Positions 45,321 through 55,092 of a stretch of 64,000 nucleotides of DNA are shown in pieces. The notes under the pieces are model-generated. The model did no database searches. It was not told the DNA's origin and saw nothing but the letters and a program-made list of their open reading frames with translations. Origin of the DNA: Helianthus annuus (taxonomy: Eukaryota > Streptophyta > Magnoliopsida > Asterales > Asteraceae). The DNA is taken from assembly GCF_002127325.2 (NCBI RefSeq), contig NC_035448.2, forward strand, positions 5,203,220 to 5,267,219, written 5' to 3'. Numbering within the stretch: position 1 is the first letter of the stretch; each line of letters opens with the position of its first letter. Both the position numbers and the translations under genes were made by a program.

Positions 45321-48300
45321 ATGAATCCGAGTTGGTGGGGAAGTCCGGCTCCAGACAGTGGAAAATACATGAATACCAGTCAATCTCCATCATGGGCCGA
45401 ATCTCCGGTATCTACATCCTCACAAACAAATGCCACTCAAGCTGGTCAATGGGCGTTTGTTTCAAATCAAACTCCGAGTATTCAAAGTCTTCTTCTAAGC
45501 GAAAGTGAGACCGGAAGTTTGAACAGGCCTCCAAAGTTGATGCATCTTAATGAATATCCGGGATGGGTTGATCGTTTCCATACATATATTCTTGGTCAAA
45601 ATACAGAGTTATGGTTGCGGTTCACTACGGAATTCGATCAAACTATCGAGGTTGCTGCTTCTTCTACAGCTACATTTGCCGATCTTCCTGAAGATCAAAA
45701 GAAGACGTATGACTTAGAAAAGAAAGCATACGCTATTCTCACTCAAGCACTGAGCAAGGATATTTATCATCAGTTCGTCAGTTTCAAGACTACGAAGAAG
45801 CTGTGGGATGCATTGAAGACAAGAGGAGTAGGTAATGAAGCCACACGTCAACTACGACGAGATCTACTGAAGAAAGAATTCGATGGCTTCACATGTATGG
45901 ATAAGGAGTCCTTGGGAGATATGACAAGCCGTTTCTATCACTTGCTTACTGAGCTGACAAACTTTGAAGTCACAACGACTCCAACAGAGGTGGTAAAGAA
46001 GTTTGCTGATGCATTGCCTCCTCAATGGAATAACTTCCTGGAAATCTTGAAGTACAACGGAACGTTGAAAACTACAAATATCAACGATTTCGTGCAGCTT
46101 CTGGAGAACAAGGATCAGGAAGAAACGTTGAAGGCAAAGAGAGTTGCAGTGCCACAGAATCCAGAGATGTATTATGGCACCTCCACTACTTCATCTGCAA
46201 AAGCCGGTTCACATGCTCCACTTCAAACGGCGTTTGTCACAAGCATGGATGTGTATGGCAATCCAGTGCAAGTTCCTGTAAAGCCGCCTCCAACCACAGA
46301 TCTGTATGGAAATCCAATACAACCACCTCCTCCTCCTCCTGCTCAACAACCACAATATGCATGTTATGGAGGAACATCATCTGCAGGTCAACCATCAAAG
46401 TCTAGTACCGTTCAGCTCGACACGTCAAGTTTCTCTAAAATCAGTGTAGAAGTAGCTAAGGAACACATGGAGCTGCTTAACACTGTAGTGAGCGCTTACT
46501 GTGGGTTGATAGAAGGTCAGATTGGAAACATTAATCTGACACAAGAAGATTACAGGCAGATTGATAAGGAAGAGATGGACTTGATGGATATCAAGTGGGC
46601 CTTTGCGAGTGCAGTAAGAAGAGCAAAGGATTGGATGGAAAGTACTGGCAGAACCAGCTTGGAAAGTAAGCGTGACACCAAGTATGGGTTCGATAAACAA
46701 GCTGTTAAGTGCTTCAATTGTGGTGAACGGGGCCACTTTAAAAGGGAATGTACAAAGCCAGCACAGCACGGGAATCAAAATCCGTTCAGAAACCGAGGCA
46801 ACCAGCAGAATCAGAACAGAAACACTGAACGTTCATTGGTGCCTGCAAATAACCAAACCAACCGAGCACTTGCAGTTCAAGTGGATGAAGGTTGTGACTG
46901 GTCAATCCAGTTGGGTGCTGATGCTCCTGATGAAACAGCATGTTTTGCTCAGGTTGTGAAGAAGTTAGTTCACACCAGTGGTAGAGAATCTTCTGCCAGT
47001 GGTGGTGAATCGTCTGAAGATGAAGACTCTTCTGGTTATAGCAGGAGTGCTGATGAAGAATCATCCAATTCTGGTGATGATTATGTGGGTGAGACATCGA
47101 ATACAGCAATCGATGCAGATATTGATGAACTCTTGGAGGAAGCTGCAGCAGAAACTCAAAGAAGATCTATTCTGGTGGATCAAGCTGCTTATACTTCGTC
47201 TTCTCTCCATTCAGCCTTTATGGCTAATGTCGACGGTTCATCAAGTCAGGTATGTGTCGATGAACCCACTGCTGTTAATTGTGATGAATGTGCTAGGTTG
47301 CATGCTAGATGTGCTGAAATAGAGAAAAGTATGTCTGAGTTGCAAGGCAAACATGATGCTTTACAAGCTAGTTTGTTTGACTTGCAAGACAAACATACTA
47401 CTGTGAATGAGAATATGAGTGACTTGCAAAGTAAGCATGACGCTTTGCAAGAAAAATATGATGTGACCTTTCTCCACAATCAGAAATTGACTGTGGATCT
47501 CTCTAAATGCACAGAAGCCAACATGTTTCATGAAAACCATGAAAAAGAATTTAAGTCAATGATTGAAACATTAAAGAAAGATAAAACTGAATTGACAAAA
47601 ATGGTTTCAAGAAAACAGACGGACATTAATTTGTATATTTCTCGTCTTGAAACAATGCAAAAAGAGATGGCTTGTGTGAAAACCGAAAGTGATGCGATCA
47701 AACTCAAGCTAGACAGTTATTTGAGCTCTAGCTATGTGTTAGATCACATCATTGATGTTCAGAAGGAAAAGAGAGATGTCACATGCATAGGCTACAAGAA
47801 GTGTCCACCACCAGTGAGACATAATTATGACGCCATGCCTGATGAAGAGGACAGGGTATTCTTTGAACCTACTGTGCCTCTAGATGTTAAGGAGTTTGCT
47901 GCAGGACTCGGATACCAAAAGGAAGTATCCTCAGATTCAGATGTGTCAGCAGATACATTTGTGAGTGCTGAACAGAATCAAGATCCTCCAGTTGTGATTG
48001 AGGATGCTGATTCGTCTGATGATGAATCTGATGATACTGTCCCAGCAAAGTCTGATGCGGTAGCCAAAAATGAGGACATACCTCTTGAGAATCACATTCT
48101 ATGTGATCCCCCTGTTCAACCCGCTAAGACTGTTGCAACTGAGTCCTCGTCTGAGAAGGAGTCGGAGAGTGTGAATTTGCTGTACACTCTAGTTGGTGAT
48201 GATAAAATTTACTCAGACAAAGATTTTCCCATTAAGAATGTTAATCAATCCTTAATCTGCAAAGTCTTTGAGAATTCGACAAGTAAGTTCTTGGGAAAGG

Positions 48301-49112
48301 CAGGACCTAAAGTTACAGTCACACAGTGTCCTCCAATCCCAAAGGCTGAAGTTCGAAAGCAATTCGACAACAAGAAACTGCCAACAGTGCCAACACAGCA
48401 AAATCACACCAAACCCAAAGGTAAAACACCGGCTCAAGCTAACAAGAAGCCGAACCAAAAGAAGAAGAAGAATGTTAACTTTGTGAAATCGACGGGAACA
48501 GACAAAATTGAGAAGTTTGAGAATCAATCTAACTTAGATTTTGTCAAGAAAGCTATTGTCGAGAAAAGAAATGAACCAAGCAGTTCAAAACCTAGTACCT
48601 CGGGTTCACAAAGTTCAACATCATCGGCTAGACGATCACATGATTCTTCGGGGTTTGTAGAACGAAGATCATGTTTTGAGTGTGGAACCATTGGGCACAT
48701 TATTAGAAACTGCCCATATCTTCATAAACAAAAAGGAAAGGTTGATGATCCCCGTGACAAAACTGACCGTAAGCCAACTGTTTCCACAAAACAAAATCCC
48801 CGCCTTGTAAAAGAAAGGGAAAAGAAACAGAAACGGCAACAGGTCAAGAAAATTGAAAAAGCAATTAAAACTGATGTGGTTCAAAAACAATCTGTTGCTG
48901 TAAAACCAGAAACTTCTACAATTTCAAACAATCAAGAAGTTAAAATTTTAAAGAAAGATTCTGGTAAAACAAAACAGACATGGAAACCTAAATCGGTTAC
49001 TGAATCAGGGGGACCATCACAATTCACCAACCATCAAAGACAAGAAGTGATTGTCATTGATGAAAATGGAAGACCCAAGACCACAATGGCTTGGGTCCCC
49101 ATCTCCAACTAA
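45321..49112 (+). CDS. gag: Copia Gag-like polyprotein, 1,263 aa
   Basis: It starts MNPSWWGSPAPDSGKYMN. The N-terminal copia Gag region runs to about residue 300 (L-W-D-A-L-K-T-R and FADALPPQWNNF-type helices). A CCHC knuckle CFNCGERGHFKREC lies near residues 464-477. A long acidic serine-rich stretch follows, then a predicted coiled coil with repeated LQ-KHDALQ units (about 670-720 and on), another acidic segment, a lysine-rich basic region, and a second CCHC, CFECGTIGHIIRNC, near residues 1117-1130. At 1,263 residues it is far longer than the usual copia Gag (about 300-600). It ends at TAA in the same frame as pol. Confidence 0.9.
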   Translation: MNPSWWGSPAPDSGKYMNTSQSPSWAESPVSTSSQTNATQAGQWAFVSNQTPSIQSLLLSESETGSLNRPPKLMHLNEYPGWVDRFHTYILGQNTELWLRFTTEFDQTIEVAASSTATFADLPEDQKKTYDLEKKAYAILTQALSKDIYHQFVSFKTTKKLWDALKTRGVGNEATRQLRRDLLKKEFDGFTCMDKESLGDMTSRFYHLLTELTNFEVTTTPTEVVKKFADALPPQWNNFLEILKYNGTLKTTNINDFVQLLENKDQEETLKAKRVAVPQNPEMYYGTSTTSSAKAGSHAPLQTAFVTSMDVYGNPVQVPVKPPPTTDLYGNPIQPPPPPPAQQPQYACYGGTSSAGQPSKSSTVQLDTSSFSKISVEVAKEHMELLNTVVSAYCGLIEGQIGNINLTQEDYRQIDKEEMDLMDIKWAFASAVRRAKDWMESTGRTSLESKRDTKYGFDKQAVKCFNCGERGHFKRECTKPAQHGNQNPFRNRGNQQNQNRNTERSLVPANNQTNRALAVQVDEGCDWSIQLGADAPDETACFAQVVKKLVHTSGRESSASGGESSEDEDSSGYSRSADEESSNSGDDYVGETSNTAIDADIDELLEEAAAETQRRSILVDQAAYTSSSLHSAFMANVDGSSSQVCVDEPTAVNCDECARLHARCAEIEKSMSELQGKHDALQASLFDLQDKHTTVNENMSDLQSKHDALQEKYDVTFLHNQKLTVDLSKCTEANMFHENHEKEFKSMIETLKKDKTELTKMVSRKQTDINLYISRLETMQKEMACVKTESDAIKLKLDSYLSSSYVLDHIIDVQKEKRDVTCIGYKKCPPPVRHNYDAMPDEEDRVFFEPTVPLDVKEFAAGLGYQKEVSSDSDVSADTFVSAEQNQDPPVVIEDADSSDDESDDTVPAKSDAVAKNEDIPLENHILCDPPVQPAKTVATESSSEKESESVNLLYTLVGDDKIYSDKDFPIKNVNQSLICKVFENSTSKFLGKAGPKVTVTQCPPIPKAEVRKQFDNKKLPTVPTQQNHTKPKGKTPAQANKKPNQKKKKNVNFVKSTGTDKIEKFENQSNLDFVKKAIVEKRNEPSSSKPSTSGSQSSTSSARRSHDSSGFVERRSCFECGTIGHIIRNCPYLHKQKGKVDDPRDKTDRKPTVSTKQNPRLVKEREKKQKRQQVKKIEKAIKTDVVQKQSVAVKPETSTISNNQEVKILKKDSGKTKQTWKPKSVTESGGPSQFTNHQRQEVIVIDENGRPKTTMAWVPISN

Positions 49113-49127
49113 TTCATTTGAGTTCAT

Positions 49128-52100
49128 GTGCAGGGTGCTTCAGGAGGAACTATTAGTAGTCATTGGATTGTTGATAGTGGGGCATCCAGGCACATGACAG
49201 GCGACATGAAGCTTCTCTACGATGTTAAATCTATAAGAGGAGGTTATGTTGCTTTTGCTGGAGATAAAGGTGGATACATTACGGGTGAAGGAATGATATC
49301 AAACGGGATTGTCAGCTTTGACAAGATCAATTTTGTGCAACAACTTGATCACAATCTTCTTAGTGTTTCTCAAATCTGTGACAAGAAATTTTCAGTACAC
49401 TTTGATGCTAATGGATGTTACGTGCTGAAACCCGGCTTCAAAATTCCAAAAGAATGGATTCTCTTGTCGGCTCCAAGGATAAATGATTTGTACGTCCTTG
49501 ACATGAGCCAGGCTATTACTACGTCTGCACAAGCAACTTGTTTCGTTTCTAAAGCCACAGAAAAAGACACTATCTCTTGGCACAGACGAATGGGTCACAT
49601 TCACTTACGAAAAATGAATCATTTAGTTTCAAATGAATTGGTGAATGGTGTTCCACTCAAAAATTTCCATCTTCAAGACGTCTGTGTTTCGTGCCAGAAA
49701 GGAAAGCAAACAAAGAAGAAGCACCCTACAAAGAAGATCAACACGGTGGCAGTTCCTCTGGAACGCTTGCATATGGATTTGTTCGGTCCTGTCAAGCACA
49801 AGAGTATTCGGGGTGATCAATACTGCCTCGTGGTTACTGATGATTATTCAAGATTTTCTTGGGTTGCGTTCATGGCACACAAGAGTGAAACCTTTGGCAT
49901 TATCAAAAACTTGATCATTCAGATTGAGAATTTGTATAAGTTGAAGGTTAGGCGGATACGTAGCGACAATGGCACTGAATTTAAGAATCATTCCATGGCG
50001 GAGTTCTGCACTTCAAAGGGTATTCTTCATGAGTTTAGTGCAGCTTATACTCCTCAACAGAATGGTGTCGCTGAACGTAAGAACCGCACATTGATCGAGA
50101 CTGCTAGGACAATGTTGGTAGAGTCACAGTTGCCCATTCCATTCTGGACTGAAGCTGTGGCCTCTGCATGTTACACATTGAACAGAGTCCTTACAGTCAA
50201 AAGACACAACAAGACCTGCTTTGAGCTTCTTCAAAAACGGAAACCAGATTTGTCTTATCTCGAACCGTTTGGAGCTCCATGCACAATCATCGATCCTAAT
50301 GGAAAGTTTGGGGCAAGAGCAATTGATGGATACTTTCTTGGGTATGCCACCCCTAACTTACGAGTCTGGAATCTAGAGACTAAAAGGGTTGAGGAATGGT
50401 CTGAGGTCAGAGTACAAAGGCACACCTTGCCAGTCAAAAATCCGGGTCAACCTTGGATGTTTGAGTACGATGACTTCTTCAATTCGATCAATGTTGAAGC
50501 CGTTGAAGAAAATGCTGCGGCTAGGATGTTTTTCGAGAGTGACAATGCAACAGTTTCACCGGTGGTTCGTCCGATTCTTGTTAATCAAGAACCATCTTCT
50601 TCGGTGAACAATAATACTCTCAACAATGAGGATTTTCATGATGCAAATGAATTGAACGAATCTTCAGAGGATGATGAATTTCTAGATGCAGATCAAGAAG
50701 CTCCTACAACAGCAGTTCATGGTACCTCAGAGGGTACTCCTCCGGTTGTTACACATAGAACAGCTGAGACTACTGCATCATCCTCTTCGTCAATTCCAGG
50801 TCTTGAATTGGTTGTTGATCTTAATCTTAACAACCTGGGTATAAATGTTCCAGTTCCAGATAATCCAGAAACAAGGATTCATAATACCCATCCTCAACAA
50901 AACATCATTGGAAATGTGCAGAGTGGCGTACAAACAAGAAACATGTTGCGAAACAACAACAATGCAGGCTTGTATGCAGCTATTCGAGAATCCGGGCAAC
51001 AAAACGACTGGTCCTTCGCATGTTATGTCTCACAAGAAGAACCAAGAACGTGGAAAGAAGCCTTGAAAGATAGTGCTTGGGTTGAAGCAATGCAGGAAGA
51101 GCTGCAACAATTCCAGAAGCTGGGTGTCTGGAAACTAGTAGAGAAACCTGCTGGATACAAGAAGATTGGTACCCGTTGGGTTTTCAAATGCAAAAAGGAT
51201 GACCGCGGAGTTGTTATCCGAAACAAAGCTCGTTTAGTCGTTCAAGGTTTTCGTCAGATTGAAGGGATCGACTACAACGAAGTCTATGCACCAGTGGCAC
51301 GTCTCGAAGCAATTAGAATCTTTCTAGCCTATGCGTCATTCAAAGGATTCAAGGTCTATCAGATGGACGTGAAAAGTGCATTTTTACACGGTGTGGTTGA
51401 AGAAGAGGTGTACGTCGAACAGCCTCCAGGTTTTGAAGATCCTATCCATCCCGATCGGGTTTGGTTGCTCAACAAAGCTCTTTATGGTCTTCATCAAGCA
51501 CCACGAGCTTGGTATGCAACCTTATCACACTATCTGCTGGAGAACGGTTTTCGAAGAGGTCTTATCGACTGTACTCTTTTCATCAAGGAACAAGATGGAG
51601 ATCTTCTTCTGGTACAGGTATACGTTGATGACATTATTTTTGGTTCTACTAATGATGTCTTGTGTAGGGAATTCGAGCGCATCATGCAGGATAAATTCGA
51701 GATGAGTGCTATGGGGGAAATGACTTTCTTCTTGGGCCTACAAGTGCAACAAACGGAGTCTGGGATATTCATCCATCAGACTAAATATGTTGGTGACATC
51801 TTGAGCCGGTTCCAGATGTCTGATGCAACGCCCATTGGTACCCCATTGCCAACTAATCACGGAATTACTCCAGACTTGAAGGGAGAAGCTGTTAGCCCTT
51901 CAATCTATCGCGCTATGATCGGATCTCTTATGTACCTCACAGCATCAAGGCCAGACATAATGTACCCGACGTGCCTGCTTGCCAGATATCAAGTTAATCC
52001 GAAGGCCTCACATCTTGCTGCTGTCAAAAGGATTTTTCGTTATTTGAAGGCGTACCCTGACACCGGTCTGTGGTATCCTAGGGATAATAACTTTGAATTG

Positions 52101-52568
52101 GTCGCATTCAGTGATTCTGATTTTGGCGGATGTAAAATCGACGGCAAATCCACAACGGCTGGATGTCAGTTTTTAGGAAATCGCCTAGTCACATGGCAGT
52201 GCAAGAAGCAGACGTGTGTAGCTACATCAACATGCGAAGCTGAATACATTGCTGCCTCAAGTTGTTGCTCCCAAGTTCTTTGGATTCAACAACAAATGCG
52301 GGACTACGGTTTTGAATTCCTAACTACTCCTATTTACGTTGATAATTCTGCTGCTTTAGATATCACTAGAAATCCTGTGCAGCATTCAAAGACCAAACAC
52401 ATCGAAATCAAATATCACTTCATACGTGATTGCTTTGAGAAAAGGCTAATCGATGTTGTTAAGGTCCACACCGATGACCAACGTGCCGACTTATTTACCA
52501 AAGCATTTGACAAATCGAGATTTGACTTTTTATTATTGGTAAACGGCATTAAGGTCAAGCAAGAGTAA
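49128..52568 (+). CDS. pol: Copia Pol: protease, integrase, RT, RNase H
   Basis: Domain order is copia-type. Protease has [14 protein letters not shown]. The integrase has an HHCC zinc module ([15 protein letters not shown] ... CVSCQKGK), core [21 protein letters not shown] and [11 protein letters not shown] has [21 protein letters not shown] and the catalytic [10 protein letters not shown] (about 51,621). RNase H has [18 protein letters not shown] and [22 protein letters not shown]. No internal stop. The frame opens without an ATG near the protease. It is in phase with gag but separated by TAA (49,110) and TGA (49,119), so expression needs readthrough, splicing or another recoding step. Listed start is the first codon after those stops that could serve. 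Confidence 0.93.
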   Translation: MQGASGGTISSHWIVDSGASRHMTGDMKLLYDVKSIRGGYVAFAGDKGGYITGEGMISNGIVSFDKINFVQQLDHNLLSVSQICDKKFSVHFDANGCYVLKPGFKIPKEWILLSAPRINDLYVLDMSQAITTSAQATCFVSKATEKDTISWHRRMGHIHLRKMNHLVSNELVNGVPLKNFHLQDVCVSCQKGKQTKKKHPTKKINTVAVPLERLHMDLFGPVKHKSIRGDQYCLVVTDDYSRFSWVAFMAHKSETFGIIKNLIIQIENLYKLKVRRIRSDNGTEFKNHSMAEFCTSKGILHEFSAAYTPQQNGVAERKNRTLIETARTMLVESQLPIPFWTEAVASACYTLNRVLTVKRHNKTCFELLQKRKPDLSYLEPFGAPCTIIDPNGKFGARAIDGYFLGYATPNLRVWNLETKRVEEWSEVRVQRHTLPVKNPGQPWMFEYDDFFNSINVEAVEENAAARMFFESDNATVSPVVRPILVNQEPSSSVNNNTLNNEDFHDANELNESSEDDEFLDADQEAPTTAVHGTSEGTPPVVTHRTAETTASSSSSIPGLELVVDLNLNNLGINVPVPDNPETRIHNTHPQQNIIGNVQSGVQTRNMLRNNNNAGLYAAIRESGQQNDWSFACYVSQEEPRTWKEALKDSAWVEAMQEELQQFQKLGVWKLVEKPAGYKKIGTRWVFKCKKDDRGVVIRNKARLVVQGFRQIEGIDYNEVYAPVARLEAIRIFLAYASFKGFKVYQMDVKSAFLHGVVEEEVYVEQPPGFEDPIHPDRVWLLNKALYGLHQAPRAWYATLSHYLLENGFRRGLIDCTLFIKEQDGDLLLVQVYVDDIIFGSTNDVLCREFERIMQDKFEMSAMGEMTFFLGLQVQQTESGIFIHQTKYVGDILSRFQMSDATPIGTPLPTNHGITPDLKGEAVSPSIYRAMIGSLMYLTASRPDIMYPTCLLARYQVNPKASHLAAVKRIFRYLKAYPDTGLWYPRDNNFELVAFSDSDFGGCKIDGKSTTAGCQFLGNRLVTWQCKKQTCVATSTCEAEYIAASSCCSQVLWIQQQMRDYGFEFLTTPIYVDNSAALDITRNPVQHSKTKHIEIKYHFIRDCFEKRLIDVVKVHTDDQRADLFTKAFDKSRFDFLLLVNGIKVKQE

Positions 52569-54443
52569 ACCCAGCATCGGAAAATCATTTTTGTAAATAT
52601 CTTTGTGTGTTTTTAAATTTATCTTAGTTTGTTGATTTTAGGGGGAGTAAATCCAAAAATCGGAAAATACAAAAACATCGAAAAATTTCAAAAACACAAA
52701 AACAATAGAAAATCAAAAATGAGTTTCCTGGCAAGCAAAAGAGAAAATGATAGTACATCAGTGGTCTATCCTAACCTCTTTAAACCTTAAATGAAAAACG
52801 ATAAGCAGCTCTATATAAGATGTATCGGTAGGCTCACAATCATTTTAAAGTGTGCAGGGTGATATAAATCTTAATCGACTGAAGACCAGGTGGGAACCAT
52901 TCATTGGCATATGGTCTTAGTACCGAAATTTCGTTTGATAGATTGCCGAGGTTCTGAGATATTCGGTCTTTATGCTGCTTATCATCTGGGTATCATGGTT
53001 GTATCTTTTACCGAAAAATAACGGGGACGCAAGTCAAGATCTTCCATGATACTATACATACGTGTACATATTACATACTGCATTCGACCTCAATAAGTGA
53101 TAAACAATCACATGTCCAAATCAAATAAGTGATAAAAATATCACATTTATCCGGGTGTCAAGTTCGTCTCTCTGCTGTACGGAAGTACTGACCTGTTCAC
53201 GGACTTGCACCTGTGCCCTCATGCATACGAAAATCAAGTTCCTCATCAATAAGTGATTATATCACATAGGACTTGTTTTCAAATCAAAATAAGTGAGTAT
53301 CTCACAATTCATACGGTCAAACAGATGATAATCGGTATACTCACCGGTAAGATGAACTCTCGTGCATACCTTGATACGGGAATGTGTCGTGATGTGGATG
53401 AACACCGGTCGGTAAGTATAAATCATACATTAACATATCCTCTAAACATGATTATATCTGATAAGTTGAGCTTAAGTGGACAACAATACCGATAATTGTT
53501 ATAGGATGCCTATCTTAATGTTAACTAACTGAACAACAAGAGTGTTTTGGCATGACCGTACACTGATATGATTCTCTTACCCTCGAAACTCACAAAAAGA
53601 CCGTCTGTATATATTTATTTACTGCTTAACTTTTATTATTTCTTTTAAACAGTTTCGTCGTTTGGTGCATATCAGCACGACATTAGCGGTGATGTCGTTT
53701 GATAACACTCAAAGGATTTTAAATTGTTGTCTTTTACTTTCAAAAATACCAAAAAGATTTTAGGTGTGTTTTAATATAAACTTTATAAAAGCCAAAAAGA
53801 TTTTATTTCTACTTTATTTTCGATCGTACGATGTTGGAGCTCGAGTCTTCGTTACCTGAAACCTGACTGAAAACCGAACTGACTAAATCTTCATAAACGG
53901 TCAAAAATTTGCATGTTTTGAAAGTTAAAATTTAAAATTGATAAATTGAAAAACTTTCAAACTGTCGGACGGTGTTTGATTGTGACATGGTCATTCGTGT
54001 GTCATTTGTGTATACTATATTCCAGGCAGTTGTTCTCATTATGCGTTTAGATTTCTTGCATGTGCAGATTCTAAAGGCTAGGAGAACATGGTCGATGACA
54101 AGCTTTGGAATGAAGACACGACGAGAAGGCGCTCAAAAGATGAAGATGATCGAGTTGCCGCTGGCCATCATCAACTCCACAGGGATCTCACTTCATAAAG
54201 ATAAAGTCTTTTCACGAGCATAACTCAAGGGGGAGCTTATGTTAAGGGGGAGTTTGTCAACACACTTCCTACATGATACGGGTAGTTTGTTGATACACTC
54301 TCTGCTTTCAAGACGTGAAGACTTTGAAGATCCTCCGACATTGAAGACTTGAAGGACATCAGAGTTTTGAGAACTCGAAGACCTAAGACCGTCGAAATTC
54401 GAGACGCGTCCGCAACCATAGAAGATAAAGACAAAGCTACAGC
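52569..54443 (+). other. Copia 3' non-coding region
   Basis: 1.9 kb with no long frame and no env-like ORF. It contains internal polypurine-like GGGGGAG sites (52,641, 54,229 and 54,245). Four AATAAGTGATA...TATCAC hairpin-like units lie between 53,090 and 53,310. Confidence 0.7.
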
Positions 54444-54455
54444 CAAGGGGGAGTT
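54444..54455 (+). other. Copia polypurine tract
   Basis: AAGGGGGAG immediately upstream of the 3' LTR (GTTT then TGTTGG). Confidence 0.85.
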
Positions 54456-55087
54456 TGTTGGTGCACTTGTGTCTGTACTTTGTCTGTATTCGGTCTGTAT
54501 GTAAACGATGTCCTTGGTAGTCTGTAAGTTGACCAAGTCAACTATCCTCCTAGTTTGACTTGGACAACATTTGTAAGATGTTCTGATCGAAGGATAGCCT
54601 CGAAGGATACACCTGATCCTTCGAGGTGATCGAAAGATATGGTTCGACCATGGTTCGACCATTAGACCTCGAAGGATGATCCTTCGAGGTCCATGCTGAT
54701 CTTTCGTGGGAACTATGATCGATAGATGATCCTTCGGACCATCTATCAGATCCTTCGATCCAGACCTGCTGAGCTGGGTATATATACCCATGCATGTGTT
54801 GAGTTTCGGTAGACAGACACAAGACAGAAAGAGAGAGTATTCTTTGAGAGCATTCTGTCCAAACTCACACACAAACATTAGAGAGTTTATAGAACATTTC
54901 TGTAAACATTGAGCTTGTAACCGAACCCTCATTGCATTAATACAAGTTGTGTTAATCGGTGAACTTGTGTGTTTGTTTCTCTACTTGCTACTAACTCGGT
55001 TTGCTTGCTAGCTTGGATTCCGCACTCGCTAGTAGGTTTGTATAACAAGGTTTAGGTTCGTAATCCTCCGCAAAACAGGGACCTACA
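54456..55087 (+). repeat. Copia 3' LTR
   Basis: 632 bp, the same length as the 5' LTR and nearly identical; followed by ATCTT. Confidence 0.95.
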
Positions 55088-55092
55088 ATCTT

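Larger units (their letters stand above)
43824..55087 (+). mobile_element. Complete Ty1/copia retrotransposon, very young
   Basis: An 11.26-kb element with 632-bp LTRs at both ends (TGTTGGTGCAC ... GGGACCTACA), TSD ATCTT (43,819-43,823 and 55,088-55,092), an iMet-type primer-binding site, long gag and pol frames and a polypurine tract. In a by-eye scan the LTRs differ at one base (an ACACACA versus ACAAACA near 44,234 and 54,866). It sits inside a gypsy LTR copy. It probably moved recently. Confidence 0.95.
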
